Shown: positions 16,557 to 25,995, numbered from the stretch's first letter. The stretch is 64,000 bases of DNA from Polynucleobacter wuianus (GCF_001659725.1 NZ_CP015922.1:2108001-2172000); one strand, 5' to 3'. Notes: a model not told the origin generated them from the letters alone. Numbers and translations: made by a program.

Positions 16557-17651
16557 TCAATGTTTTGACTGAAAGTCAGTTACGTTACAGATCATCCAAA
16601 TGAGAGCCAATGGTAACCATATCACCGAAACCCATTGCATGAGTTCATTAAAGTGCAATAACCGCCCTTGATGCCAATGTCTTAGCATCAAGATGAAATA
16701 GGGATTATCCGGCATGATATTGATTGCTACAGTTACGCTGACTAAACAAAATAAAGCCAAAAGGCACTTTGTTTTTTGCTGAAAACGCAAAGCCCAATAC
16801 AGCGCAATACCTGCCGCTAGCATTCCCCAAAATGCGCCTGCTGTAAGCCAAATGAAGCTAAATTCCCATCCGAACTGAAGCGCTGTAAATAAAGTCTTTA
16901 GAACTACTGTGAGCCCTAGCAAGCCATTAAGAATCTGCCACTGTGGCGCCTTAGCTCGCATCCCTAATGAAAGCAGAAGAGCAACACCCAGCCAACAAAA
17001 ACCCGTGATCAGCGTTTCTTGAAAGACCTGATTAACAACCGTGGTCCCCCAATCAATTGATCCAAAAATCACATGGCCCCAAACACCAACCCCAAGCCAT
17101 GAACTCTGAGGGTAAATTTGCGACCACGGAAACAAAAGAAATAAAGCACATACTGCCCAATTCAATCCAAACCATTGATCAAATCTACGTCGTATCGCAG
17201 TTCCTGACAACCATTCAGGCCCAAGAGGAATGGCCAGTAAACCACCAAGCAGACCACCGAATATATTGGCCCACCAATCCATCAAACTAGGTATCCGCGT
17301 TAAAACCCAAGATTGCAGTGTTTCAACGCTGAAAGCCAATAAAGCACTCAGGCTAATCGCGAGGCCTAAGGCTACAAAATTTCGCCAACGAGGATATGCT
17401 GCAAAAACTAGCAAAAATCCGAATGGAATATAAGCAAGGATGTTGACTGATACATCAAAGAGGGTAATAAAGCGGGGCAAAGGTGCATCAACCCAAGCCC
17501 AGGCGGCGATGCCGTTCTGAAAGTCAAAATCGAATGGATTGAGGCTCACATAAAGAATCAGTAATGCATAAGCAAGACTCATCGCCCGAGCAAGTGGCAT
17601 AGCCTGTAGAGGCCATACATGTTTGCGGGGGCGCTGATCTTTTACGTGCAT
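16557..17651 (-). CDS. VanZ family membrane protein
   Basis: A 364-residue integral membrane protein with about ten hydrophobic segments. The first half carries the VanZ-like domain: SLNPFDFDFQ near residue 37, FDVSVNILAYIPFGFLLVF near residue 64, and SVETLQSWVLTRIPSLMDWWANIFGG near residue 107, the conserved acidic/aromatic signature. VanZ-like proteins are linked to glycopeptide tolerance in Gram-positives, but the function in proteobacteria is not established. The second half has further membrane helices without recognised domain. It heads a minus-strand run toward lipA. Confidence 0.8.
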   Translation of the reverse strand: MHVKDQRPRKHVWPLQAMPLARAMSLAYALLILYVSLNPFDFDFQNGIAAWAWVDAPLPRFITLFDVSVNILAYIPFGFLLVFAAYPRWRNFVALGLAISLSALLAFSVETLQSWVLTRIPSLMDWWANIFGGLLGGLLAIPLGPEWLSGTAIRRRFDQWFGLNWAVCALFLLFPWSQIYPQSSWLGVGVWGHVIFGSIDWGTTVVNQVFQETLITGFCWLGVALLLSLGMRAKAPQWQILNGLLGLTVVLKTLFTALQFGWEFSFIWLTAGAFWGMLAAGIALYWALRFQQKTKCLLALFCLVSVTVAINIMPDNPYFILMLRHWHQGRLLHFNELMQWVSVIWLPLALIWMICNVTDFQSKH

Positions 17652-17688
17652 TCCACAATTCTAGGTCAGACCTTTCTACAATGGCGAA

Positions 17689-18486
17689 ATGACTGTGAAT
17701 TGCATCCTTGAGCGCGTTACCGAGACCAGATCAACAAATGATGACCTGCTAGAGCGTTGGCGTGCTGGTGAGCTTATAGACCCTGTAGCTCGTATTGCTC
17801 ACAAACAGACTGCGGGTAAAGGAAGGGCTGGACGGAAATGGCTTGCCAATCCCAAAGACTCCATTTGCTTCTCAATGGCCTTTCCCTTTAATCGAAGCCC
17901 AGCAGAGCTCACCGGTCTTAGCTTATTGGTTGGCATCGCCGTCATTGATGGCATCGCCAAAGCTTGCCAACTAGACATGTTCCAACTGCACCAATCAGGT
18001 CTGCGTCTCAAATGGCCCAATGATTTATTACTTAATGGTGCAAAGTTAGCGGGTATTTTGATTGAAGGCGGACAAGCAAAACCGGGTGACCCCAGTTGGA
18101 TGATTGTTGGTGTTGGTATGAATTTATCTAACGCCAATGCGGTAGAACAAAATCTTAGTCAGAGCGGACTAAAGGTAGGTTCCCTAGAGCAGCTACTTCG
18201 CCCTGAGGCCTATCTTCCTGATATTGAATATCTTTGGCTGACACTGCTGGAGTCATTTGAAATGCATTTCAAAAAATTTGATCAATTTGGTTTTGCTTCA
18301 TTTCAGCAAGACTGGATGAAGTGGGATGCTTTTGCAAATCAGAAGGTATGTATTTCTGGCTCTGGGAAAGAGACCGTATACGGCATTGCAAAAGGGGTTG
18401 ATACAAATGGGGCTCTGCTGCTTGAGCAGGCAGATAAAACGATTGCCATTTATGCTGGCGATGTATCTCTAAGAATTCAATCATGA
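17689..18486 (+). CDS. birA: Biotin-[acetyl-CoA-carboxylase] ligase (no DNA-binding domain)
   Basis: Attaches biotin to the carboxyl carrier protein. The 265-residue protein shows TRSTNDDL (13-20), the biotinyl-AMP binding loop KGRAGRKW (44-51), and the LRLKWPNDLLLNGAKLAGILIE core, followed by a small C-terminal SH3-like domain. There is no N-terminal winged-helix domain, so it is a monofunctional ligase and not a biotin-operon repressor like E. coli BirA. Its end overlaps the coaX start by four bases, a coupling found in many betaproteobacteria. Confidence 0.93.
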   Translation: MTVNCILERVTETRSTNDDLLERWRAGELIDPVARIAHKQTAGKGRAGRKWLANPKDSICFSMAFPFNRSPAELTGLSLLVGIAVIDGIAKACQLDMFQLHQSGLRLKWPNDLLLNGAKLAGILIEGGQAKPGDPSWMIVGVGMNLSNANAVEQNLSQSGLKVGSLEQLLRPEAYLPDIEYLWLTLLESFEMHFKKFDQFGFASFQQDWMKWDAFANQKVCISGSGKETVYGIAKGVDTNGALLLEQADKTIAIYAGDVSLRIQS

Positions 18487-19295
18487 GTCTATATTTATTA
18501 TTTGATGTCGGTAATACGCGATTGAAGTGGGCTGCAGTAGAGTCCACTCAATATCCTTCGGATCAGCAGAAAAAATTATGGGCTTATTCAGGATCCATTG
18601 GTAGCAAGTCCTTGCAATCTGCAGAACATCGAGCAGAGTTAGCGGACTACATTGCTAGAACCTTACCTAAACCAAACGCCATTGCATTTAGTTGTGTCGC
18701 TGGCCAAGAAGCTATCGATAAGCTCCAGTCCCTCTTTCCTCAATGGGAAGATGTGGAGTGGATGCAGTTACTGGGTAATAGCCCTTTCGATGGCATTCGC
18801 TCGCTCTATCAAGACCCTAGCAAGCTAGGCTCTGATCGTTGGGCAGCCATCATCGGTGGCCGCACATTATCAAAAACCAACACATTGATCATCAATGCGG
18901 GCACCGCTACAACCATTGACCTGATTGGCTCTAACGGCTTGCACTATGGCGGCTGGATTCTACCGGGTCTAAGCCTCATGCAAAAAAGTTTAGAAACAAA
19001 CACTGCACAACTTCCGCTTGCAGTTCGAGGAGAAACGCATCATGGATTTGGTTTGTCTACTAATGACGCTATTATCGGCGGCTGTGATGCAGCACAAATT
19101 GGAGCCATTCAATATGCCCTCAACGTCGCAAAAGAAATGAATCAGCCAGTTGAACGCATTTGGATCGATGGTGGGAACGCCAAAATCCTAGCAAATGAAA
19201 TGAGACAACTTGGCAAACCCAATTCGATCAGCATTGAAACTAGCGAAGGACTGGTATTGCGCGGGGTTTGGGCGTGGCTCTTAAAGAACTTATAA
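18483..19295 (+). CDS. coaX: Type III pantothenate kinase
   Basis: First step of coenzyme A synthesis, ATP-dependent phosphorylation of pantothenate by the CoaX type, which lacks CoA feedback inhibition in characterised cases. The 270-residue product has the ASKHA-fold phosphate loop FDVGNTRLKWA with Asp8, GSDRWAAIIGG near residue 117, and the second loop INAGTATTIDLIG near residue 138. It is translationally coupled to birA by overlap and ends convergently with rfaE2, 4 bases apart. Confidence 0.95.
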   Translation: MSLYLLFDVGNTRLKWAAVESTQYPSDQQKKLWAYSGSIGSKSLQSAEHRAELADYIARTLPKPNAIAFSCVAGQEAIDKLQSLFPQWEDVEWMQLLGNSPFDGIRSLYQDPSKLGSDRWAAIIGGRTLSKTNTLIINAGTATTIDLIGSNGLHYGGWILPGLSLMQKSLETNTAQLPLAVRGETHHGFGLSTNDAIIGGCDAAQIGAIQYALNVAKEMNQPVERIWIDGGNAKILANEMRQLGKPNSISIETSEGLVLRGVWAWLLKNL

Positions 19296-19299
19296 ATAA

Positions 19300-19788
19300 T
19301 TAAGAGCGAATTTTTCCTAGCAGACTTGTAGTTGAGCGCTCATATAAGAATGGAATGGCAATCGCTTTGCCGCCCCAGGTTTTGACGAGATGTGTTTCTG
19401 CCAAAGCATCAATCTCATAATCTCCACCCTTAACATAAATATCAGGACGAATTTTTTCGATAATATTTACAGGAGTTTGCTCTGTAAATAGCACTACCAT
19501 ATCAACGCTTTCGAGCGCAGCTAATAGAGCTTGACGATCAGACTCAGAATTGATGGGTCGATCATCACCTTTGCCAAGCATCTTTACAGAGGAATCCGAA
19601 TTCACCCCCACCACTAAGCTAGCCCCTAAAGCGCGTGCTTGAGCCAAATAACTTGCATGGCCTCGATGCAAAATATCGAAGACACCATTGGTAAACACTA
19701 ATGGTCTTGGTAACCTAGTAATGCGGGCCTCAAGCTCAACTAAAGTACAAACCTTAGACTCAAAAGAAGGTGGTGGCAAAGTGCTCAT
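19300..19788 (-). CDS. rfaE2: D-glycero-beta-D-manno-heptose 1-phosphate adenylyltransferase
   Basis: Nucleotidyltransferase that makes ADP-heptose precursor for LPS inner core. At 162 residues it corresponds to the C-terminal half of E. coli HldE; the kinase half must be encoded elsewhere. The cytidylyltransferase-type motif TNGVFDILHRGH (residues 33-44, with HRGH) and the C-terminal YERSTTSLLGKI motif identify it. It diverges from the glutathione peroxidase gene. Confidence 0.93.
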   Translation of the reverse strand: MSTLPPPSFESKVCTLVELEARITRLPRPLVFTNGVFDILHRGHASYLAQARALGASLVVGVNSDSSVKMLGKGDDRPINSESDRQALLAALESVDMVVLFTEQTPVNIIEKIRPDIYVKGGDYEIDALAETHLVKTWGGKAIAIPFLYERSTTSLLGKIRS

Positions 19789-19882
19789 AACGCAATATTA
19801 AAGGCATTGCGTGCCGATCCTGCGATATTACCCAGAATGTCTTAGACTTGACGGCTATAAAGCAGAATAACGAAGAGACAAT

Positions 19883-20464
19883 ATGAACCGCATTGCACGC
19901 AAAATAGTGACTGGCTGTCTTTTGACCCTTTTTATCTTTTTCCCCGGGGTAAAAGTGGTCAATGCAGCTTCTGGTTGCAGTCCCCTTCTATCTCATACCT
20001 TTCTGCGACTCCAAGATGAGGCGCCCCAGAACCTCTGCCAATATCAAGGCAAAGTCATTTTGGCTGTGAATACCGCCAGTTTTTGCGGATTTACAAGTCA
20101 ATATGAAGGTTTGGAAAAAATCTATGCCAAATACAAAGATCAAGGCTTTGTAGTGCTCGGCTTTCCCTCGAATGACTTTGGCCAACAAGAACCCGGCAGC
20201 AATAAAGAAATTGCGGACTTTTGTAAAAATACATATGACGTAAAGTTTCCAATGTTTGCAAAAAGCGTGGTTTCAGGTAGTAATCCCAACCCCTTCTTCA
20301 AAATGCTCATTGCCAAAACAGGCACTACTCCAAAATGGAATTTCTATAAATATTTAATAGACCGCAACGGCAATGTTGTTGATTCATTTGGAAGCGTCAC
20401 GAAACCCACTGGTAGTTCTATTACGAGCGAGATTGAGAAACTTTTAGGAGAGAAGGCGCAGTGA
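19883..20464 (+). CDS. Glutathione peroxidase family protein with signal sequence
   Basis: Thiol peroxidase of the GPx/BtuE family, 193 residues. Residues 1-28 form a signal peptide or anchor (hydrophobic 8-22, cleavage near VNAAS), so the enzyme probably works in the periplasm. The peroxidatic Cys68 is in VNTASFCGFT; GFPSNDFGQQEPG supplies the conserved Gln, and PKWNFYKYLIDRNG the conserved Trp and Asn. Its stop overlaps the GTG start of the FAD-dependent gene, so it is the first gene of a five-gene unit. A role in removing lipid peroxides fits the lipid-modifying neighbours but is inference. Confidence 0.88.
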   Translation: MNRIARKIVTGCLLTLFIFFPGVKVVNAASGCSPLLSHTFLRLQDEAPQNLCQYQGKVILAVNTASFCGFTSQYEGLEKIYAKYKDQGFVVLGFPSNDFGQQEPGSNKEIADFCKNTYDVKFPMFAKSVVSGSNPNPFFKMLIAKTGTTPKWNFYKYLIDRNGNVVDSFGSVTKPTGSSITSEIEKLLGEKAQ

Positions 20465-21849
20465 GCAAAAAAAGAATTGCCATTATTGGCGCTGGAATCT
20501 CTGGGCTCGGCTGTGCTTACGCTTTAAGACAGCATCCCAATATTGAACTGACCCTATATGAAGGTGGCAATCATATCGGTGGGCATAGCAATACAGTGGA
20601 CTTCACTTGTGATGTAGATGGAGAGCAGATTACGCATGGCGTTGATACAGGCTTTTTAGTCTTTAACCGCAAAACCTACCCGAGACTCGTAAGACTTTTC
20701 GAGGAAATTCAGGCTCCTGTTGCTCCATCTGAGATGTCCTTTTCAGTATCGATTGATGTCTCCGAAAAAAATGAAAAAAGTCCAAAAATTGAATGGGCTG
20801 GCAATGATATCAACTCTTTTTTTGGGCAAAGATCAAACTTACTATCGCCGTCTTTCTGGAGAATGGCTTATGACATCCTGCGCTTTAATAGACTCGCAAC
20901 TAAGCTTGCTCAGCAACAGATAGATGCCGGTCATCACTTTGCAGAACCAGATGAAACCATTGCAAATTTCTTAGATAGAAATCGTTTTAGCCAAAGCTTT
21001 CGAGAGAATTATTTCCTACCTATGATTGGCGCAATTTGGTCATGTTCTGTTGAGCAGATGTTGGAATTTCCAATTCAGACGATGATCCGTTTTTGCCACA
21101 ATCATGGCCTTTTGCAAATCCAGAATCGGCCACAATGGCTAACCATCAAAGGTGGTTCCAGGGAATACGTCAAGCGCATATTGAGCGCATTAGAAAAAAA
21201 TCATGTCACGATCAAACATGAAGCGGTCTCGCGCATCAACACTAACTCAGATGGAAGCTCACAAGTGGAGGTGGTGAGTCCATCTGGATCTACCTGGTTT
21301 GATGAGGTTGTAATGGCTTGTCACAGCGACCAAACTTTAGATCTATTGCACGGCATTGATCAACAGGCCAGAAATATTTTGGCTGCAATTCCGTATCAAA
21401 AAAATCGTGCGATCTTACATACCGATATCCGCTTCTTGCCCGAAGAAAAACGCTGCTGGGCCGCATGGAATTACACAGCGAAAGCAGGCACTACCCCATC
21501 ATCCAAACAACATGTAAGCGTAAATTACCTCATTAATCGCTTGCAGCCTTTGCCTGAAAAACTACAAAACACTCAGATTATTGTGAGTCTTAATCCAGCC
21601 TCTGAGCCCAACATGAAATTGGTTCATCAAGAGATTCATTATTCACACCCAGTATTTGATATGAACGCTATCCAAGCCCAAAAAGAATTGCCTCTCATCC
21701 AAGGCAGTTCATCGATTTGGTATTGCGGAGCATGGACTGGCTTTGGCTTCCATGAGGATGGCCTTCGCTCTGGGGAGCTAGTAGCAGAAGCTTTAATTGA
21801 AAGTATTCGATCACCGCTTAACTCTGCCCCCAAACAAGATGCAAGCTAA
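20461..21849 (+). CDS. FAD-dependent amine-oxidase-like protein (COG2907)
   Basis: A 462-residue flavoprotein beginning with the dinucleotide-binding motif IAIIGAGISGLGCAYALR (residues 6-23) and an E-G-G-N-H-I-G-G-H segment like that of amine oxidases and phytoene desaturase relatives. The C-terminal IWYCGAWTGFGFHEDGLRSG motif is typical of the COG2907 group, which is regularly paired with DUF1365 and a CFA-synthase-like gene. The GTG start overlaps the previous stop. Probable role: redox step on an unsaturated or methylated acyl chain. The exact reaction is unknown to me. Confidence 0.85.
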   Translation: MSKKRIAIIGAGISGLGCAYALRQHPNIELTLYEGGNHIGGHSNTVDFTCDVDGEQITHGVDTGFLVFNRKTYPRLVRLFEEIQAPVAPSEMSFSVSIDVSEKNEKSPKIEWAGNDINSFFGQRSNLLSPSFWRMAYDILRFNRLATKLAQQQIDAGHHFAEPDETIANFLDRNRFSQSFRENYFLPMIGAIWSCSVEQMLEFPIQTMIRFCHNHGLLQIQNRPQWLTIKGGSREYVKRILSALEKNHVTIKHEAVSRINTNSDGSSQVEVVSPSGSTWFDEVVMACHSDQTLDLLHGIDQQARNILAAIPYQKNRAILHTDIRFLPEEKRCWAAWNYTAKAGTTPSSKQHVSVNYLINRLQPLPEKLQNTQIIVSLNPASEPNMKLVHQEIHYSHPVFDMNAIQAQKELPLIQGSSSIWYCGAWTGFGFHEDGLRSGELVAEALIESIRSPLNSAPKQDAS

Positions 21850-22635
21850 ATGAATCAGCCAAAGATTAACTTTGGAGTTGTAAAGCATCGTCGTCTGCGA
21901 CCGGCTCAAAATGCCTTTGGTTATGGTGTATTCAATCTATCGATTCCGATGCGCTCCAGAGAGGAAGATCCCAATCTACTTAGCAATCGTGGAGTGAATG
22001 ACAATCGCCTTGGTCTTTGCTCCTTTTACGATAAGGATCATGGTCTTGGTGGCCCAGACAGCCTTGCCTGGATTGAAAATATTCTCAAAGAAAATGGCCT
22101 GGGTAATATTGATGGTGAAATTTGGCTACAAACTTTTCCCAGAGTCTTGGGCTATGTATTTAACCCGGTTAGTTTTTGGATTTGTACTCGCTCTGATGGC
22201 AGGGTACAAGCAGTATTAGCCGAGGTGAATAACACCTTTGGCGAACGTCACTGTTATTTATTACATAAAGATTCTGGTGAAGCGCTTCTATCTGGTGAGA
22301 CACTCACCAGCAAGAAAGTATTTCATGTATCGCCGTTCTGTGAGGTACGCGGTGAATATCGTTTTCGCTTTCTATTTCCCCAGGACAGTCAGTCCCAACA
22401 AAACTCGGTGGCACGCATTGAACTTATTGAGGATGGCTTACCCCTCATCAATACCAGTATTAGTGGCGTAAGCCGCCCCCTCAGTACATCAAATCTATAT
22501 CTAGCACTCCTACGCTACCCCTTGATGAGTCTTGGGGTCATTTTCCGCATTCACTGGCAAGCATTGAAATTGTGGCTAAAAGGTGTACCCTTTCATTCAA
22601 AACCCAAACCACCAGAATTTGAAGTTAGCCGATGA
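21850..22635 (+). CDS. DUF1365 family protein
   Basis: A 261-residue protein of the DUF1365 family, recognised by the N-terminal VVKHRRLRPAQNAFGYGVF, the GYVFNPVSFWICTRSDG core near residue 100, and VSPFCEVRGEYRFRF near residue 157. It starts directly at the end of the flavoprotein gene and overlaps the next gene by four bases. The family has no established enzymatic activity; its constant company with COG2907 flavoproteins and CFA-like methyltransferases points to lipid modification. Confidence 0.88.
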   Translation: MNQPKINFGVVKHRRLRPAQNAFGYGVFNLSIPMRSREEDPNLLSNRGVNDNRLGLCSFYDKDHGLGGPDSLAWIENILKENGLGNIDGEIWLQTFPRVLGYVFNPVSFWICTRSDGRVQAVLAEVNNTFGERHCYLLHKDSGEALLSGETLTSKKVFHVSPFCEVRGEYRFRFLFPQDSQSQQNSVARIELIEDGLPLINTSISGVSRPLSTSNLYLALLRYPLMSLGVIFRIHWQALKLWLKGVPFHSKPKPPEFEVSR

Positions 22636-23924
22636 ATCGTCCTGGACAATCTCTACTCTCTCGCCTGAATTTCTCAAGGTCACAAAGACGCACCCAAGCA
22701 AATACTTCACGGTTGGGTACAGAGACCTTATTAAGTTTGTTATCCCAACTGAGCAGCGGTCACTTAAAAATGGTTTTACCTGATGGCAACATCAGAGAAT
22801 TCGGTAATAAGTCTGATGATTTACAGGCTGAGATTCAAATTTTAGATTGGTCTGTATTTAAGCAAATGTTGTCTCACGGTGATATTGGTTTTGCTGAAAG
22901 CTATATCCGCGGAGAATGGAATACTCCAGATCTCAAAGCCATTTTGGAGCTTGCAATTCGCAATCGAACGATTCTAGAAAAAGCAATTTATGGCAGTTGG
23001 TACGGATCCATTCTTTATCGCCTCAGACACTGGTTACGAGATAACAGCAAAACTGGCAGTCGCAAGAATATTCATGCCCACTATGACTTGGGCAATACTT
23101 TTTATACATTGTGGCTTGATCCCACCATGAGTTACTCCAGCGCTTGGTTTTCAGAAGGCGAGAAACAATCTCTTGCTGGTGCACAACGAGCCAAAATCAA
23201 TCGTATTCTGCAATCTCTCGACACCAGACCCGGTGACCACATTCTCGAAATTGGGTGCGGTTGGGGTGGCGTCATGGAAGAGGCTCTTCGTAGCAATATT
23301 GCCATTACCGGCCTCACGCTATCGACTGAGCAAAAAGCCTATGCGGAAGAACGCTTGGCAACGATCAGATCACAAATAGACAACCCCCCATCTTTTGAAG
23401 TTCGTCTGCAAGACTACCGCGACTGCCAAGAGAAATTTAACGGTATCGCTTCCGTTGAAATGTTTGAAGCAGTTGGCGAAAAACATTGGCCTGAATATTT
23501 TCAGGCCATTGCAAAATGCTTAAAGCCTGGTGGCAAAGCATGCATCCAAACGATCGTAATTGCCGAAGAGCTATTCGATCGCTACCGCCACAATACCGAC
23601 TTCATTCAGCAATATGTATTCCCTGGAGGCATGCTCCCTTCTCGCGCCAGTTTTAAAGAAAGTGCAGCTAAAGCGGGGCTCCAGATTGAAGGGGAATTTG
23701 CTTTTGGGGCTGACTATGCAAAAACCCTTTGCCTTTGGCGCGACAGTTTCAATCAAAGACTTGAAGAGGTTCGCGGACTAGGATTTGATGAAGCATTTAT
23801 TAGACTGTGGAACTTTTATTTAATGTATTGTGCTGCTGGATTCGCAGAGCGCAATATTGATGTAGTGCAATTTACCCTGAGTCATCAGCAAACCTCAACG
23901 TCACCAGATGCACTTCAAGTATGA
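22632..23924 (+). CDS. Cyclopropane-fatty-acyl-phospholipid synthase-like methyltransferase
   Basis: SAM-dependent methyltransferase acting on phospholipid acyl chains, 430 residues. Seen: family signature HAHYDLGNTFYTLWLDPTMSYSSA split over residues 148-171, SAM-binding EIGCGWGG (206-213), and SVEMFEAVGEKHWPEYF near residue 277. The domain order matches CfaS. Relatives in COG2907/DUF1365 clusters methylate acyl chains without always closing a cyclopropane ring, so the product is uncertain. It overlaps both neighbours by four bases, consistent with tight coupling. Confidence 0.9.
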   Translation: MNRPGQSLLSRLNFSRSQRRTQANTSRLGTETLLSLLSQLSSGHLKMVLPDGNIREFGNKSDDLQAEIQILDWSVFKQMLSHGDIGFAESYIRGEWNTPDLKAILELAIRNRTILEKAIYGSWYGSILYRLRHWLRDNSKTGSRKNIHAHYDLGNTFYTLWLDPTMSYSSAWFSEGEKQSLAGAQRAKINRILQSLDTRPGDHILEIGCGWGGVMEEALRSNIAITGLTLSTEQKAYAEERLATIRSQIDNPPSFEVRLQDYRDCQEKFNGIASVEMFEAVGEKHWPEYFQAIAKCLKPGGKACIQTIVIAEELFDRYRHNTDFIQQYVFPGGMLPSRASFKESAAKAGLQIEGEFAFGADYAKTLCLWRDSFNQRLEEVRGLGFDEAFIRLWNFYLMYCAAGFAERNIDVVQFTLSHQQTSTSPDALQV

Positions 23925-24697
23925 AACAAAAAGGTATCGATAGTTTTACTGATAAGCGTGTTTGGGTTATTGGTGCATCGAGCGGTATAGGCGAAGCCTG
24001 TGCAAGAGCACTATTACTAGAAGGCTCCAGAGTCGCACTCTCAAGCCGCAGGAGGGATCGCTTAAATGCAATAGCTAAAAACGCTAGGACTGATCAGGCC
24101 CTGGTCATTCCACTAGATGTTACGAATCAAGATCAACTCACTCAAGGCTATGAGACCCTACTAAAAACCTGGGGTGGATTGGATGTGTTGCTATTTGTCT
24201 CTGGCATGTATGTACCGTTACGCGCAGATAGTTTTCTGATCGGTACCGCAGAGCAAACCATTGAGGCAAATCTCTTGGGGCCAATGAGATCTGTCGCCCT
24301 GGTCTTACCTGAGATGTTGAAGGCGCATGCTGGCCATATTGCCATTGTCGGGAGCGTTGCAGGATATAGTGGATTACCCAAGGCACTTGCTTATGGCCCC
24401 AGTAAAGCAGGCATCATTAATTTCTGCGAAACCCTCTACTACGATCTATTGCCGCAAGGCGTTAGTGTTCACATGATCTCACCCGGATTCGTGGCAACTG
24501 AGGCAACTGCTCAAAATGATTTTGAGATGCCCGCCTTAATTACCGCGAAGGAAGCGGCTAGCGAGATCTTGGAAGGAATACAAAACGGGGAGTTTGACAT
24601 CCACTTTCCAAAGAGATTTTCAAGATTCTTAAAGTTTTTAAGAGTTCTTCCTTATCCTCTTTACTTTTGGATTGTGCGCCGCTTCGTCAAAATCTAA
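23921..24697 (+). CDS. SDR family oxidoreductase
   Basis: Short-chain dehydrogenase/reductase of 258 residues. The cofactor loop GASSGIGEA lies at residues 18-26 and the catalytic pair in YGPSKAG near residue 158, preceded by an active-site Ser in GSVAGYSG. The C-terminus ends with a hydrophobic stretch (YPLYFWIVRRFVKI), which may hold it at the membrane. It is the last gene of the peroxidase-flavoprotein-DUF1365-CFA unit and overlaps the CFA gene by four bases. Substrate unknown; a lipid aldehyde or ketone would fit context. Confidence 0.87.
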   Translation: MKQKGIDSFTDKRVWVIGASSGIGEACARALLLEGSRVALSSRRRDRLNAIAKNARTDQALVIPLDVTNQDQLTQGYETLLKTWGGLDVLLFVSGMYVPLRADSFLIGTAEQTIEANLLGPMRSVALVLPEMLKAHAGHIAIVGSVAGYSGLPKALAYGPSKAGIINFCETLYYDLLPQGVSVHMISPGFVATEATAQNDFEMPALITAKEAASEILEGIQNGEFDIHFPKRFSRFLKFLRVLPYPLYFWIVRRFVKI

Positions 24698-24724
24698 GCA
24701 TCATCCAGTAGCACGATAGCTCTA

Positions 24725-25369
24725 TTACTTGTACTTATCTTTACGAATCTTTTCTTCGAGATAGTCCATTACAGCAATTGCTCTAGCTTTAGTGCCTGCA
24801 ATAGAAGGTGATGTGACGTACTTGCCCTGCATCACAATAGTCGGAACGCCATCAATGCGATAAGTTTCGGCTAATTGCTTAGCTGCTCTTGCTTTAGCTA
24901 CCACCGCAAATGAACGATAAGTAGCTAAAAAGGTATTTCGATCAACCCCTTGTGATGCCACCCAATCCGCAATTTCAGGTTCGGTAAGTAATCGCTTGTT
25001 TTCCTTATGCATTGCGTACATCACCTTTTCATTTAAGGCATCGCCCTTGCCCATCGCCTCTAGAGCATAGTAAAGCTGGCTATGGGGTAAAAAATCATCA
25101 CGAAAAGCCACTGGTACCCTGCGGAAAACGACATCTTTTGGTTGACGCTTAACCCAGGCGCTGAGCTCGGGCTCAAAGTCATAGCAATGAGGGCAGCCAT
25201 ACCAAAAAAACTCAATCACCTCGACCTTACCCTTGGTTTCTACTGGCTGAGGAACTGGCAAAACACGATAGTCAAATCCCTCTTCAATTTTTTGTCCTTG
25301 TGCGCTTGCAATACCACTCAAGAAAATGAAAGTGAGTACAACAAATGCTCTTTTGCTAATGGAGATCAT
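24725..25369 (-). CDS. dsbA: Thiol:disulfide interchange protein DsbA
   Basis: Periplasmic oxidase introducing disulfides into exported proteins. The 214-residue precursor has a signal peptide (residues 1-23, ASA cleavage), the active site CPHC at residues 59-62 (FFWYGCPHCYDFEP), and the cis-proline loop GVPTIVM. The overall length fits DsbA rather than DsbG/C. It is downstream of the SPOR-domain gene by 11 bases, and of argS, as in many Burkholderiales. Confidence 0.94.
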   Translation of the reverse strand: MISISKRAFVVLTFIFLSGIASAQGQKIEEGFDYRVLPVPQPVETKGKVEVIEFFWYGCPHCYDFEPELSAWVKRQPKDVVFRRVPVAFRDDFLPHSQLYYALEAMGKGDALNEKVMYAMHKENKRLLTEPEIADWVASQGVDRNTFLATYRSFAVVAKARAAKQLAETYRIDGVPTIVMQGKYVTSPSIAGTKARAIAVMDYLEEKIRKDKYK

Positions 25370-25380
25370 GATTTTTGAAT

Positions 25381-25995
25381 TTATTTGCTTGCTTTAATTA
25401 CGGTTGACTTAATGCCCATGCTATTTAACTTATCTCGAGCTGGATTGCTTTCTTCAACGCTACTGTAGGGGCCAGAGCGCACGCGCCATAAAGTATTTCC
25501 ATCAGCAGTAACTTCACTTAATTGCGTTTGAATGCCTTGAATAGCTAAGGCCGCTTTTTGTGCATCTGCATCGGCACGCTTTGTAAATGCGCCTACTTGT
25601 AAAAAGTAAATTGCATCACCTTTGGGGGCGGCAGCAGGACTCTCGGCAGATTTCTTACCATTGACCAAGTCACCAATTGGATCAGCTGAGGTTGGGGCAG
25701 GACTTTTACCTTGCAGAGGTTTGTTTAAATCTAATTGTTCTGAGGGGGCTGCAGCCTCACCCTCTACAGGAGCAGCGGCGGGCTTAATAGTCATTGGCAA
25801 ATTCGGCGCCCGTACCCCAGGCCTTTCTTGCGGTGTATTTTTAGAAAGGTAGAAGGCAATCACAAAAGCAATGCCAAGACCTGCCCCCAAACCCAAGACA
25901 AAGCCAAGGATGGTACCGCCATATTGAGCATTGTTAGCAGTATTGTTGCCACTCCGCTTTAAGAAGCCAACTTGCTGATTCGGTTTTTTCATCAT
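25381..25995 (-). CDS. SPOR domain-containing protein
   Basis: A 204-residue bitopic membrane protein: short cytoplasmic N-terminus, one transmembrane helix (about residues 27-49), a Pro/Ala-rich linker, and a C-terminal SPOR domain (about 128-203, IYFLQVGAFTKRADADAQKAAL ... LWRVRSGPYSS). SPOR domains bind denuded peptidoglycan at the division septum; this layout resembles FtsN or DedD. Which one is not decidable here. It lies between argS and dsbA. Confidence 0.88.
   Translation of the reverse strand: MMKKPNQQVGFLKRSGNNTANNAQYGGTILGFVLGLGAGLGIAFVIAFYLSKNTPQERPGVRAPNLPMTIKPAAAPVEGEAAAPSEQLDLNKPLQGKSPAPTSADPIGDLVNGKKSAESPAAAPKGDAIYFLQVGAFTKRADADAQKAALAIQGIQTQLSEVTADGNTLWRVRSGPYSSVEESNPARDKLNSMGIKSTVIKASK

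Noticed and set aside
19789..19882. RpoE/ChrR-type promoter upstream of the glutathione peroxidase gene
   Set aside because: A GATCC is present but no -10 element lies at the right spacing.
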